Shown: positions 51,535 to 60,227, counted from the first letter of the stretch. The stretch is DNA of 64,000 bases from Luteibacter anthropi (GCF_011759365.1 NZ_JAARLZ010000003.1:434001-498000); one strand, 5' to 3'. Notes: generated from the letters alone by a model not told the origin. Numbers and translations: made by a program.

Positions 51535-51560
51535 GCCCCGGCAGACCCATCTGCCGGGGC
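51535..51560 (+). terminator. strong hairpin in the virB3-virB4 gap
   Basis: GCCCCGGCAGA / TCTGCCGGGGC, 11-bp stem, 4-nt loop, no U-tract. It may attenuate transcription or stabilise the upstream mRNA rather than act as a full terminator. Confidence 0.5.
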
Positions 51561-51587
51561 ATCTATCGATCTTCACGGCTCCTGACC

Positions 51588-54053
51588 ATGTTCACACCCG
51601 ACGCTCCCATCTCGACCCACATCACGCTGTCCGCGCATGTATCCCCTTCCGTCGTCAAGACGACCGGAGGCGATTACCTGCTGACCTGGCGCCTCGAAGG
51701 CCTGCCATTCGTCGGTCGCGAAGAATGGGAGCTCGAGCACCGCCACAACACCTTCAATCGCATGCTGCAGACGCTGCGAGCACCGGATTACACCAACGTC
51801 GCCTTCTGGGTGCACGATATTCGTCGCCGCCGGGGCATCCGTGACAAGTCGAAGTTCGGCCAGGCCTTCAACCAGGAGCTGTCCGACGCGTACTACAGCT
51901 CGCTCGCCAGCCAGAAGCTCATGCAGAACGAGCTCTACCTGACGATGATTTATCGCCCCATCGTGCACGGCAAGCGCTTCGCTGAAAAAACCTCGAACAT
52001 AGAACGCCTGGAGGCCGAGCAGGCCCAGGCGGTCGCTACCATCCTGGAACTCGCCGGCAATATCGAAGCGGTGCTCAAGGACTACGCTCCCACTCGCCTG
52101 GGCATGTACGAAGCCGCCAACGGCCTCGTCTTCTCTGAAGTCCTGGAGCTGTTCGGCTTCATCCTCAACCGCATCGACGAGCCGGTGCCCGTGCTGAAGG
52201 CGCCGATCTACGATTACCTCGCCGTCAGCCGCCAGCGATTTTCGGCCAAGACCGGTGACTTCGTGCTCACCGCACCGGACGGCAAGAATCACTTCGGCGC
52301 CATCCTCAATATCAAGGAGTATGTCGACGGAACCTACCCCGGGATCCTCAATGGACTGAAGTTCCTCGACTTCGAGTATGTGATCACGCATTCATTCACG
52401 CCGATGGGCCGCCAGGACGCGCTACGTGCCCTGGAGCGCACCAAGGGCATGATGGTGTCGTCCGGCGACAAGGCCGTGAGCCAGATCATCGAGCTCGACC
52501 ACGCCATGGACCAGCTGGCATCCGGCAACTTCGTGCTTGGTGAGTATCATTTTTCCATCTCGATCTACGCGCCGACCCAGGAAGCACTGTCCTCGCAGAT
52601 CGCCACGACGCGAGCGGAACTGTCCAACGCGGGCTTCGTCACGGTGAAAGAGGACCTGGCCGTGACCGCGGCGTTCTACGCGCAGTTTCCGGGTAACTGG
52701 AAATATCGCACCCGCCTGGCCAACGTCAGCTCGCTCAACTTCCTCGGCCTTTCGCCGCTGCACAACTTCGCGACGGGCAAGAAGGAAAACAATCCCTGGG
52801 GCGCCTGCGTCACCACGCTGCAGACGACCAACGGCCAGCCTTACTACTTCAACTTCCACGCCACGCACCCCGCCGAAAACTCGCTAGGGGAGAAGGCGAT
52901 CGCCAATACCATGGTCATCGGCAAGTCCGGTACCGGCAAGACGGCGCTTATCAACTTCCTGCTCAGCCAGGTGCAGAAGCTTGACCCGTCGCCCACCATA
53001 TTCTTCTTCGACAAGGATCGCGGCGCCGAGATCTTCGTGCGTGCATGTGGCGGCAACTATCTCGCCCTGGAAAACGGCAAGCCGACCGGCTTCAATCCGT
53101 TCCACTGCGAGCGCAACGAAGAGAACGCGCAGTTCCTTGCCGAACTGATCAAGGTGCTGGCAGGCAAGAGCGTCTACAGCTCCCGCGAGGAGGAAGACAT
53201 CTATCGGGCGGTCGACAACATGCTCGACACGCCCATGCACCTGCGCAACATGACCAACTTCCAGAAGAGCCTTCCCAACCTGGGAGACGACGGCCTGTTC
53301 ATTCGCATGCGCAAGTGGACAGCGGGCAATTCACTGGGCTGGGTCTTCGACAACCCCCAGGATACGGTCGACCTGACGCGCGCCAACATCATCGGCTTCG
53401 ACTACACGGACATCATCGACAACGCCGAAGTCCGCGTGCCGGTCATCAACTACCTGCTGCACCGCCTCGAGGCATTGATCGACGGCCGCCGCCTGATCTA
53501 CGTGATGGACGAGTTCTGGAAGATCCTCGATGGCAAGGGAGGCCTCAAGGAGTTCGCCAAGAACAAGCAGAAAACCATCCGTAAGCAGAACGGCATGGGC
53601 ATCTTCGCCACGCAGAGCCCGGAGGACGCGCTGGCCAGCGATATCGCATCGGCGCTGATCGAGCAGACCGCCACGATGATCCTCCTGCCCAACCCGAACG
53701 CCAGCCGCGAAGATTACGTCGACGGCCTCAAGCTGACCGATGCCGAATACCAGGTGGTGGTCAGCCTCGACGAACGCTCGCGCTGCTTCCTGGTGAAGCA
53801 AGGCCACGCGTCGGCCGTTTGCCAGCTCAACCTGCGCGGCATGGACGATGCGCTGGCGGTCATCTCCGCCTCCACGGACAACATCGAGATCATGCACGAG
53901 GTGCTCCAGGTGCGTGCCGAGGCCGAAGGAGTTTCCACCGCCGACCTGCGTCCCGAGCAGTGGCTGGAAACCTTCTATGAAAACCGCAAGGGCAGCGGCA
54001 AGGGCAATCCCTCGCCACGCCCTACTCCCAATTCGTCCCGACGTGCCGCCTGA
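51588..54053 (+). CDS. virB4: T4SS ATPase VirB4
   Basis: The largest T4SS ATPase, 821 residues. The N-terminal CagE/VirB4 domain is followed by a RecA-like domain with Walker A GKSGTGKT at 445-452 and Walker B YVMDEFW (Asp641, Glu642). QKTIRKQNGMGIFATQSPED is the conserved C-terminal region. Energises pilus biogenesis and secretion at the inner membrane. Confidence 0.96.
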   Translation: MFTPDAPISTHITLSAHVSPSVVKTTGGDYLLTWRLEGLPFVGREEWELEHRHNTFNRMLQTLRAPDYTNVAFWVHDIRRRRGIRDKSKFGQAFNQELSDAYYSSLASQKLMQNELYLTMIYRPIVHGKRFAEKTSNIERLEAEQAQAVATILELAGNIEAVLKDYAPTRLGMYEAANGLVFSEVLELFGFILNRIDEPVPVLKAPIYDYLAVSRQRFSAKTGDFVLTAPDGKNHFGAILNIKEYVDGTYPGILNGLKFLDFEYVITHSFTPMGRQDALRALERTKGMMVSSGDKAVSQIIELDHAMDQLASGNFVLGEYHFSISIYAPTQEALSSQIATTRAELSNAGFVTVKEDLAVTAAFYAQFPGNWKYRTRLANVSSLNFLGLSPLHNFATGKKENNPWGACVTTLQTTNGQPYYFNFHATHPAENSLGEKAIANTMVIGKSGTGKTALINFLLSQVQKLDPSPTIFFFDKDRGAEIFVRACGGNYLALENGKPTGFNPFHCERNEENAQFLAELIKVLAGKSVYSSREEEDIYRAVDNMLDTPMHLRNMTNFQKSLPNLGDDGLFIRMRKWTAGNSLGWVFDNPQDTVDLTRANIIGFDYTDIIDNAEVRVPVINYLLHRLEALIDGRRLIYVMDEFWKILDGKGGLKEFAKNKQKTIRKQNGMGIFATQSPEDALASDIASALIEQTATMILLPNPNASREDYVDGLKLTDAEYQVVVSLDERSRCFLVKQGHASAVCQLNLRGMDDALAVISASTDNIEIMHEVLQVRAEAEGVSTADLRPEQWLETFYENRKGSGKGNPSPRPTPNSSRRAA

Positions 54054-54093
54054 CCAATTCAGCCGCATGGGTAATCACATCGGAGTGAGCCAC

Positions 54094-54870
54094 ATGAACA
54101 CCAAGCAGAACAAGCGCCAGTCATGGGTCGGCTACGTCAGCCGGGTAGCAATCGCGATCGGCATGACCGTGGCTGTCGGCATGTATGCCGCCCCCACGAA
54201 GGCCCAGTGGATCGTGAACGACCCGCTTTCCATGGGAAAGAGCATCGAGGAGTTCCTTGAGCAGGCCAAGCGCTGGGGAGAAACCGCCAAGCACTACACC
54301 GACCAGGTAGCGTTCTGGCAAAACAATCTCATCAAGCTGCAAAGCCTCCAGTACGACCTGCTTCGTACCCAGCAGCAGTTCCAGAAAGTCGACGACAACT
54401 TCGGCGTCGCCGAAAAGTGCCCCGGTGCTTCGCTCATGCAGGGTGATATCACCTCAGCGCTGACGTCCGTCCTCGGCAAGCTCTCGGGCGACTACAAGAG
54501 TCAGCAGGACATGGTTTGCGTATTGATCGCTCGTACCTACAACCAGCGTTACAACAACACGGTGGACTATCTCCAGCAGGTATCTACCCAGACTGGCTTC
54601 CTGTCGCAGCTTGCCCAGATGCGCCTCACCAGCGTGGGCGATTCGCCCGGCAAGCTGCAGGCCCTCCAGGACGACACGGCGCGCTTCAATGTCAACGTCC
54701 AGCAAGCCCGTGACTCCTGGAAAACCACCGACGAGCAGCTAACGGCTCAGATCACCGCCCTCGAAGACAAGCAGAAGACGCTGTCGCGGATCGTCCTGAA
54801 GGGTGCGCCCTCCCCCCTCGGCACGGTGGTGAACGCCGGCATCCTCAAGGCGGCGCTGGAAGTCCACTGA
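54094..54870 (+). CDS. virB5: T4SS minor pilin VirB5
   Basis: A 258-residue exported protein with a signal peptide ending near APTKAQ and a mostly helical, Gln-rich body (KHYTDQVAFWQNNLIKLQSL, TYNQRYNNTVDYLQQVSTQT), as expected for the pilus-tip adhesin VirB5. The ATG at 54094 has GGAG 9 nt upstream. Identity is based on fold-type composition and its place between virB4 and virB6. Confidence 0.85.
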   Translation: MNTKQNKRQSWVGYVSRVAIAIGMTVAVGMYAAPTKAQWIVNDPLSMGKSIEEFLEQAKRWGETAKHYTDQVAFWQNNLIKLQSLQYDLLRTQQQFQKVDDNFGVAEKCPGASLMQGDITSALTSVLGKLSGDYKSQQDMVCVLIARTYNQRYNNTVDYLQQVSTQTGFLSQLAQMRLTSVGDSPGKLQALQDDTARFNVNVQQARDSWKTTDEQLTAQITALEDKQKTLSRIVLKGAPSPLGTVVNAGILKAALEVH

Positions 54871-54944
54871 CCGTTCACGGAAGACGAACACATCCATTCA
54901 GCCGGCGGCGCTAGCGCACGGCAAGATCAGGAAGAAAGGCAGAC

Positions 54945-56018
54945 ATGGCGAATATTGGTGACTACGTATTCTACCGACTTATTTACGACTACCTCGTAGA
55001 TAAGATCAACAAGTTCGGCATGGACCTCATGGGCCGGATGATGAGCTGGGCGGCGTTCTTCGCGCTGATCCTGGTGACTATCTACATCATCGTCCAGGGC
55101 TACCGCGTCATGACCGGTCGCGCCCGCGAGCCGATGATGGAACTGGTGATCAATCTCGGCCGCATCGTCGTCATCGTCTCCGCGGCGACGGCCATGGCAA
55201 TCGGCAGCACCAACATCAACACCTTCCTGACCACGGATCTCGACAAGAACATCCATTACCTGTTCACCGGAGACAGCGGCACGACCACTGCGGACGCCAT
55301 CGACAAGAACCTGGCTTACACGCAGCTGGCCCTGGCATCCATCGACGCCGTCCAGATCGTCGGTTCCGACCCGGAAATGCAGGCCGAGAAAACCCGTTCG
55401 CTCTTCATGGCCGGATTCGGCAGCTCGTCACCTCCGATGGCCGCCGGCGCCATGCTGCTGCTCTACCAGTTCGCCATGGCCTTGTTCATCGGTCTTGGAC
55501 CTTTGTTCATCCTTTGCCTGATCTTCGACCAGACCAAGGAGCTGTTCCGCCGTTGGCTCATGTACGGGTTGGGCACGCTATTCTCCATGGCCCTGCTCAG
55601 CGCCGTATCCAGCATGGTTCTCGAACTCACCATTCGCGTCAGCGTCGCCACCTGGGGATCGAAGCTTGCCAGCAGCTTCATCCCCGGAGCGACCGAAGGC
55701 CTTTCCAGCCTTGCCTTGCAGCAAGGCGGCATCGGCTTGCTGCTCACCGTACTTATCGTGTCGGTACCCCCGATGGCAGCCATGTTCTTCCAGGGCGTTC
55801 TGGGTAGTGCGCTGACGTATTCGGCGTTCACGCCAGGTGGGCGCCCGGGGCCGCAGGGGCAACCGGCTGGGTCTATGGGAGGCCTGCACAAAATTGATAA
55901 TCAAGCTCCACAAAACGCCGGAGTAATGCACGCCCGACTTGTTTCGTCGTCAGGCAACGCCAATACACCTGCCTCTGAAGCAATTCGAAATCATCAAGCA
56001 GGACAGAATCAGAAATGA
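54945..56018 (+). CDS. virB6: T4SS polytopic membrane protein VirB6
   Basis: A 357-residue TrbL/VirB6 protein with about five or six membrane helices (for example FALILVTIYIIVQGY, LYQFAMALFIGLGPLFILCL, GIGLLLTVLIVSVPPMAAMF). A hydrophilic C-terminus follows GPQGQPAGSMGG. Its stop overlaps the next start (ATGA at 56015). A degenerate copy of its 3' end recurs at 58391-58686. Confidence 0.93.
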   Translation: MANIGDYVFYRLIYDYLVDKINKFGMDLMGRMMSWAAFFALILVTIYIIVQGYRVMTGRAREPMMELVINLGRIVVIVSAATAMAIGSTNINTFLTTDLDKNIHYLFTGDSGTTTADAIDKNLAYTQLALASIDAVQIVGSDPEMQAEKTRSLFMAGFGSSSPPMAAGAMLLLYQFAMALFIGLGPLFILCLIFDQTKELFRRWLMYGLGTLFSMALLSAVSSMVLELTIRVSVATWGSKLASSFIPGATEGLSSLALQQGGIGLLLTVLIVSVPPMAAMFFQGVLGSALTYSAFTPGGRPGPQGQPAGSMGGLHKIDNQAPQNAGVMHARLVSSSGNANTPASEAIRNHQAGQNQK

Positions 56019-56509
56019 CAATTGTTCTTCGCACTATCGCACTCATTGGACTCATGCTCACAACCAGAATGGCTAGCGCCGAGGGCGGTTGTCCACCGGG
56101 GCAATATCCGCAGCAAGGCCCTGGCTGGCAGGCGTGCGTCCCCATCCCTGGGTACGATACAGAACCCACCCCCAGCCAGAAGCCACTTCGATACATCAGC
56201 CAATGGATATCTTTCGCGGTGGACGTTGATAGCGGGGGATTCGGCGTAAGTTCAGATTCGTCCTCTCGCGAGTCGGCGATTCGCACGGCAATTTCTGATT
56301 GCCATGCGGCAGGCGGGCGCTCTTGCGCCACCGTAGGCACGGCTCTTAACGCGTGCATGGCTATATCCCAAGGTGACGAAAAATTCTGGCTCAACTCAGA
56401 TGTACGCAAGGAAAAAGCTGTATCCAAAAGTCTCGACGATTGCAAGTTGAGCGATAAAAACTGCAGCCTTCACTACGCAGGTTGCGCAAGCCCCATCATA
56501 GTCAATTGA
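56015..56509 (+). CDS. exported DUF4189-like protein 1
   Basis: A 164-residue secreted protein. The signal peptide ends near MASA; then comes a motif shared by the array, EGGCPPGQYPQQGPGWQxC, VPIPGY, and a Cys-rich domain (WISFAVD...DCHAAGGRSC...LNACMAIS...YAGCASPI) of the DUF4189 type. Probably periplasmic with disulfide bonds. It is translationally coupled to virB6 by ATGA. Function unknown; an accessory or immunity role for the T4SS is inference from position only. Confidence 0.8.
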   Translation: MTIVLRTIALIGLMLTTRMASAEGGCPPGQYPQQGPGWQACVPIPGYDTEPTPSQKPLRYISQWISFAVDVDSGGFGVSSDSSSRESAIRTAISDCHAAGGRSCATVGTALNACMAISQGDEKFWLNSDVRKEKAVSKSLDDCKLSDKNCSLHYAGCASPIIVN

Positions 56510-56745
56510 GATGTGAATACCCGAGCACATGCAATAAACCAACCATCACCAACAACACATAGTTCAAGGCGACCAGATGATGCCGCAAGATCACCGTCAT
56601 CACATCTTTAAAATGGCCAGGTAACTCGTCACGCCAAGGAGGTGCGTTGAATGCGTATATCTCATCCAGCGCCAACATGCTTTTCGATTCATCACCTTTC
56701 GGTGATGGCACGGATGACAAGAAGGATTCGGATCACTACTTGTTT
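56510..56745. other. leader region of DUF4189 gene 2
   Basis: 236 bp without a supported gene. From about 56615 it is homologous to 57739-57869, the leader of DUF4189 gene 4. An in-frame ATG at 56647 extends ORF 2 upstream, but the extension lacks a signal peptide. Confidence 0.6.
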
Positions 56746-56885
56746 ATGAAACAGTTCCTCTCAGCGGCACTATTTCTCTTTTACTCTTTCGCTATCCACG
56801 CGGAAGGCGGTTGCCCTCCGGGTGAATATCCTCAGGAAGGACCCGGCTGGCGATCATGCGTGCCCATCCCTGGCTACGACAATGC
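56615..56885 (+). repeat. direct repeat, copy 1 (leader plus 5' end of a DUF4189 gene)
   Basis: Near-identical in long stretches to 57739-57996: shared AGGTAACTCGTCACGCCAAG, ATGCTTTTCGATT and AGAAGGATTCGGATCAC, continuing into the signal-peptide and EGGCPPGEYPQ coding part. It marks a recent duplication. Confidence 0.85.
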
Positions 56886-57225
56886 ACCTCAAGCCCGACG
56901 CCCCCGCATCAAGGATCAATGGGGCGCGCTCTCCGTGGACCCTGATCATGGCGTAATTGGCGTCATTCTGACGGCTGACACAAAAAAAGAAGCTTCCGAA
57001 GCAGCCACAAAAGACTGCAAATCCAAGGGAGGCAAGGAATGTACGCTCATGGTCAGCGTACTTAACGAATGCTTTGCCATGTACACCGGTAACAAGAACA
57101 TATGGGTAAAGCCGGGCCTCAGCAAATCGGAGGCTGAAAGAAACACTCTAGAGGTGTGCCAAAAAGACGATTCCGATTGTCAGCGATACTTCGCCGCATG
57201 CAGCGCACCGATCATCATTCAGTAG
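56746..57225 (+). CDS. exported DUF4189-like protein 2
   Basis: 159 residues from the ATG at 56746 (MKQFLSAALFLFYSFAIHA signal peptide). It has EGGCPPGEYPQEGPGWRSC, VPIPGY and a divergent DUF4189 domain (WGALSVDPDHGVIGV, KGGKECTLMVSVLNECFAMY, YFAACSAPI). More AT-rich than the virB genes. Leader and 5' end are duplicated at 57739. Confidence 0.8.
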   Translation: MKQFLSAALFLFYSFAIHAEGGCPPGEYPQEGPGWRSCVPIPGYDNAPQARRPRIKDQWGALSVDPDHGVIGVILTADTKKEASEAATKDCKSKGGKECTLMVSVLNECFAMYTGNKNIWVKPGLSKSEAERNTLEVCQKDDSDCQRYFAACSAPIIIQ

Positions 57226-57350
57226 GAATGCCTCGCCGCGACGATTCGATAAAACAGATCATCATTAACCATCTGCCTGTGACTTGAAATGACATAAGCG
57301 ATGACACTCGTTTCGCGTTCACGGCGTGCGATCCTCCAAGAGGAACTTTT

Positions 57351-57722
57351 ATGAACAAGTACATCATCGCTCTTCTTATTGGCGGCCTTAGCGCCAGCGC
57401 GACAGCTGGCGAATTCATTCCGTACTATGGAAACAATCCGTTCCTGTTCTGCACACTCGGCGTCCCCCAGGATTGCTGGGTGCCCGATCAGAAGGAATAT
57501 GGGACTTACCACAAAACTGGCCGCCATTGCTTCAATCCATACTCTGCCAACCTCTATAGCCGCGTCTGCCCACAGGCATTCCCCAACGGAGCTAACGGCA
57601 AGCCAACCGGCCAGGAATCGGCCGACCAGCCGAAAATGCCCAATCCGAACCTGACACCCAATCCGGACATCGTGCCCAAGGCGAATTTCGTCGCCAGGGA
57701 TCCCGCTGATGCCAGCCCTTGA
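57351..57722 (+). CDS. small secreted protein, family not recognised
   Basis: 123 residues with a clear signal peptide (MNKYIIALLIGGLSASATAG) and four cysteines in a non-DUF4189 arrangement (FCTLG, QDCWV, RHCFN, RVCPQ), then a Pro/Asn-rich tail (PNPNLTPNPDIVP). GAGG lies upstream of the ATG at 57351. It sits between the two duplicated DUF4189 units. No function can be assigned. Confidence 0.65.
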   Translation: MNKYIIALLIGGLSASATAGEFIPYYGNNPFLFCTLGVPQDCWVPDQKEYGTYHKTGRHCFNPYSANLYSRVCPQAFPNGANGKPTGQESADQPKMPNPNLTPNPDIVPKANFVARDPADASP

Positions 57723-57738
57723 TTTTCAATTGATTGAT

Positions 57739-57996
57739 GGCTAGGTAACTCGTCACGCCAAGGACGTGCGTTGAATGCGTACACCTCATCCAGTACCAAT
57801 ATGCTTTTCGATTTATCACCTCCCGGTGACGAACGAATGGCAAGAAGGATTCGGATCACAACCTTCTTTATGAAACAGTTCTTTCCAGCGCTCCTACTCC
57901 TCCTTTGCTCTTTCGCTATCCACGCGGAAGGTGGCTGCCCTCCGGGTGAATATCCCCAGCAAGGACCTGGCTGGCAGACCTGCGTACCGATCCCAG
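57739..57996 (+). repeat. direct repeat, copy 2 (leader plus 5' end of a DUF4189 gene)
   Basis: Second copy of the segment at 56615-56885; see that entry. Confidence 0.85.
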
Positions 57997-58382
57997 GCTA
58001 CGAATCAAATCCCGCATCCAATCAAAAGCAGGTGAGATATATCGACCAGTGGATATCTTTTTCTGCTGACCCAGACAATGGCGCATTCGGAATATCCTCA
58101 AATCCATCCAGCAGGGAATCGGCGATCCGGAGTGCCACCGATGGTTGTCGTGCGAAAGGCGGAAAGACTTGTACGAACCTGGGAACAGTTCTGAATGCTT
58201 GCCTAGCGATTACCGAAGGGGACAAGAAGTGGTGGACGAACTCGGGAACCACGAAGGTAAATGCTGAGACCAAGAGCATTCAAGCGTGCAAGGAAAATGA
58301 TGACAATTGCGAGCTAAATTACTCAATGTGCGCCAACATAGTGATGGCACATGAATCTCAGAATCTTACCCATCGTCCCTAA
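57870..58382 (+). CDS. exported DUF4189-like protein 3
   Basis: 170 residues from the ATG at 57870 (MKQFFPALLLLLCSFAIHA). EGGCPPGEYPQQGPGWQTC, VPIPGY, WISFSADPDNGAFGISSNPS and CANIVM, so its mature domain resembles protein 1 while its leader matches protein 2: a mosaic. The C-terminus is slightly extended (AHESQNLTHRP). Confidence 0.8.
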   Translation: MKQFFPALLLLLCSFAIHAEGGCPPGEYPQQGPGWQTCVPIPGYESNPASNQKQVRYIDQWISFSADPDNGAFGISSNPSSRESAIRSATDGCRAKGGKTCTNLGTVLNACLAITEGDKKWWTNSGTTKVNAETKSIQACKENDDNCELNYSMCANIVMAHESQNLTHRP

Positions 58383-58390
58383 ACCGTAAT

Positions 58391-58686
58391 CATGTTCACT
58401 CTCCCTCTTCAGTGCCGTGCTTATCGCATCGGCACCGCCGTTGGCGGGCATGTTTTTCCAGGGTGCCCTCGGTGGTGAGCTGGCGTGCTCGGCATTTACG
58501 CCGGGTGTGCGACGGGGACCCAGGGACAGTCAGCGGGATCGATGGGTGGGTCGCCGTTGCCTGACATACGGGACGTATCAAACAGTGAGTCCATATCACA
58601 TGCGATACCTCGCCGCACCCAGAAACACCAGTGCGCCCACGCCCGAGGCCGTCAGAAAAAACAATTCGGTCCCGAATCCGCCATGA
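58391..58686 (+). pseudogene. decayed duplicate of the virB6 3' end
   Basis: One frame reads LIASAPPLAGMFFQGALGGE, then SAFTPG, matching VirB6 LIVSVPPMAAMFFQGVLGSA, then SAFTPG. Reading frame shifts break it (GTQGQSAGSMGG appears in another frame), and TPEAVRKN matches VirB6 ASEAIRNH at the end. Upstream, CTCTTCAGTGCCGTG resembles an earlier part of virB6, so an internal deletion is also present. It ends in the same ATGA overlap with a DUF4189 gene as the intact virB6. Confidence 0.85.
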
Positions 58687-59177
58687 CAACCTTTCGCCGC
58701 GCTCTTACTTCTATTGGTTTTATGTTTTTGAGTGCCCTAGCCCATGCTAAGGGAGGCTGCCCGACAGGACAGTATCCTCAGCAAGGGGCCGGTTGGCAGA
58801 CCTGCGTACCGATTCACGGTCATGGCGCGGAACCGCCGACTCGACAAAAACAGCCTCGTTTCATAAACCAATGGCTTTCCTTCGCTGTAGATCCTAGTAA
58901 CGGGGCGTTCGACATTTCGTCGGATCCGTCCTCCCGCGAATTTGCTATGAGCACGGCAATTGACCACTGCCAGGCGAAGGGCGGGAAGTTGTGCGATACA
59001 GCGGGAACAGTCCTCAACCCTTGCCTGGCTATCACTATCGGCGATAAGCAGCTTTGGACCAATTCCGATGTCAGAAAGGACAGGGCCGAATCCAAGAGCC
59101 TAAATGACTGTAAAAAAAAGGATGCCAATTGCGAACTGCATTACTCAGCGTGCGCGAGCCCGATCATGGTCAACTAA
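58683..59177 (+). CDS. exported DUF4189-like protein 4
   Basis: 164 residues, the same length as protein 1 and the closest to it (start MTTFRRALTSIGF, GGCPTGQYPQQGAGWQTC, WLSFAVDPSNGAFDISSDPS, LNPCLAIT, YSACASPIMVN). Its start overlaps the stop of the virB6 remnant, showing that it arose by duplication of the virB6-DUF4189 junction. Confidence 0.82.
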   Translation: MTTFRRALTSIGFMFLSALAHAKGGCPTGQYPQQGAGWQTCVPIHGHGAEPPTRQKQPRFINQWLSFAVDPSNGAFDISSDPSSREFAMSTAIDHCQAKGGKLCDTAGTVLNPCLAITIGDKQLWTNSDVRKDRAESKSLNDCKKKDANCELHYSACASPIMVN

Positions 59178-59178
59178 T

Positions 59179-59685
59179 ATGAAGTCATGGTGTACGGTGC
59201 TTTCAATCATCGCTTTGCTCGGTTTATCCGCGACCACGGTTCATGCCGATACGCACATCGACTGCCCAGCGGACCAGATGCAACGCCAGGGTGGCTGGCG
59301 CACCTGCATCCCGATGCAGGGCTACCGCGATATCGGCAAGCAGCGCGTGGCGGGCATGGCTGTCGACACGGCATCGTGGGTCGCCATCGCCACGTCGGTG
59401 GATGGGCTTTACGGTTTTGCCTTCAAGGAATCGACCAAGGACGCGGCTGTCGCCAAGGCCCGATCCATGTGCGAATCCGTACCAGGAACCCACTGCGCCG
59501 TCCCATTGGCCAGCACGGACGAATGCGCTGGACTGGCGCTTTCGGAGGGCGGGCGCAAGACCCTCAGTTTCACCGCATCCGGCAAGACGAAGATCGATGT
59601 GGAGGAACATCTGCAGGCTGCCTGTGCCGCCAGCGGTGCAAGCGCATGCCAGACGAAGCTGTCCGCTTGCTCCAAGGATCTGTGA
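59179..59685 (+). CDS. exported DUF4189-like protein 5
   Basis: 168 residues from the ATG at 59179, 1 bp after the previous stop. Signal peptide ends VHA; DCPADQMQRQGGWRTC, IPMQGY; W(V)AIATSVDGLYGFAF; cysteines in the DUF4189 pattern (MCESVPGTHC, TDECAGLA, AACAASGASAC, LSAC). It is GC-rich like the core genome and more divergent, so probably older in this locus. Coupled to the next gene (TGATG). Confidence 0.75.
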   Translation: MKSWCTVLSIIALLGLSATTVHADTHIDCPADQMQRQGGWRTCIPMQGYRDIGKQRVAGMAVDTASWVAIATSVDGLYGFAFKESTKDAAVAKARSMCESVPGTHCAVPLASTDECAGLALSEGGRKTLSFTASGKTKIDVEEHLQAACAASGASACQTKLSACSKDL

Positions 59686-60227
59686 TGACGCCAGCATTCG
59701 TACGCTCGTACTCGCTGGCGATCCGGGTCGCGCTTCTGGCGTTGCTCCTGTTGCCGTTGAAGGTCATGGCCGAAGGTGGATGTCCACCCGGCATGGTTCC
59801 GGCTCAAGGAAGCAACCTGCAGTCCTGCATGCCGATTCCTCCCGGCTATCAGCCCCAACCGCCACCGCCTCCGCCGCCACCTCCGGTACCTCATGACGAA
59901 ACACGTCAGACCTGGGGCGCCTTGGCTGCGGATGCCACGGGCGGCACCTTTGGCGCAGCGGTACAGGCACAAAGCGAGGACGACGCCCGCGAGGCGGCGG
60001 TGAGCGACTGTCGGTTCTACGGTGGCGTAGGTTGCAGGGCGACCCGCACGTTCCACAACGAGTGCCTCGCCGTCGTGACACATGACACGACCGAGGTCTA
60101 TGGCACGGGCACCACGGAAGACGTCGCCGTTGGCATAGGCATGAATCAATGCCAGAAAGATCACCGCAACGGCTGTACGGTAATTTACGCCGCGTGCTCC
60201 GGCGCGATCACGATCAAGGTTCTATAA
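59685..60227 (+). CDS. exported DUF4189-like protein 6 with polyproline linker
   Basis: 180 residues. Signal peptide ends VMA; EGGCPPGMVPAQGSNLQSC, MPIPPGY, a run of nine prolines, then a DUF4189 domain (WGALAADATGGTFGAAVQAQ, DCRFYGGVGC, HNECLAVV, NQCQKDHRNGC, YAACSGAI). The polyproline linker is unique in the array. Confidence 0.78.
   Translation: MTPAFVRSYSLAIRVALLALLLLPLKVMAEGGCPPGMVPAQGSNLQSCMPIPPGYQPQPPPPPPPPPVPHDETRQTWGALAADATGGTFGAAVQAQSEDDAREAAVSDCRFYGGVGCRATRTFHNECLAVVTHDTTEVYGTGTTEDVAVGIGMNQCQKDHRNGCTVIYAACSGAITIKVL

Noticed and set aside
44791-56018. Conjugative-plasmid-type transfer region
   Set aside because: No relaxase, oriT, replication or partition gene; the long VirB7 and XVIPCD effectors fit the antibacterial T4SS better.
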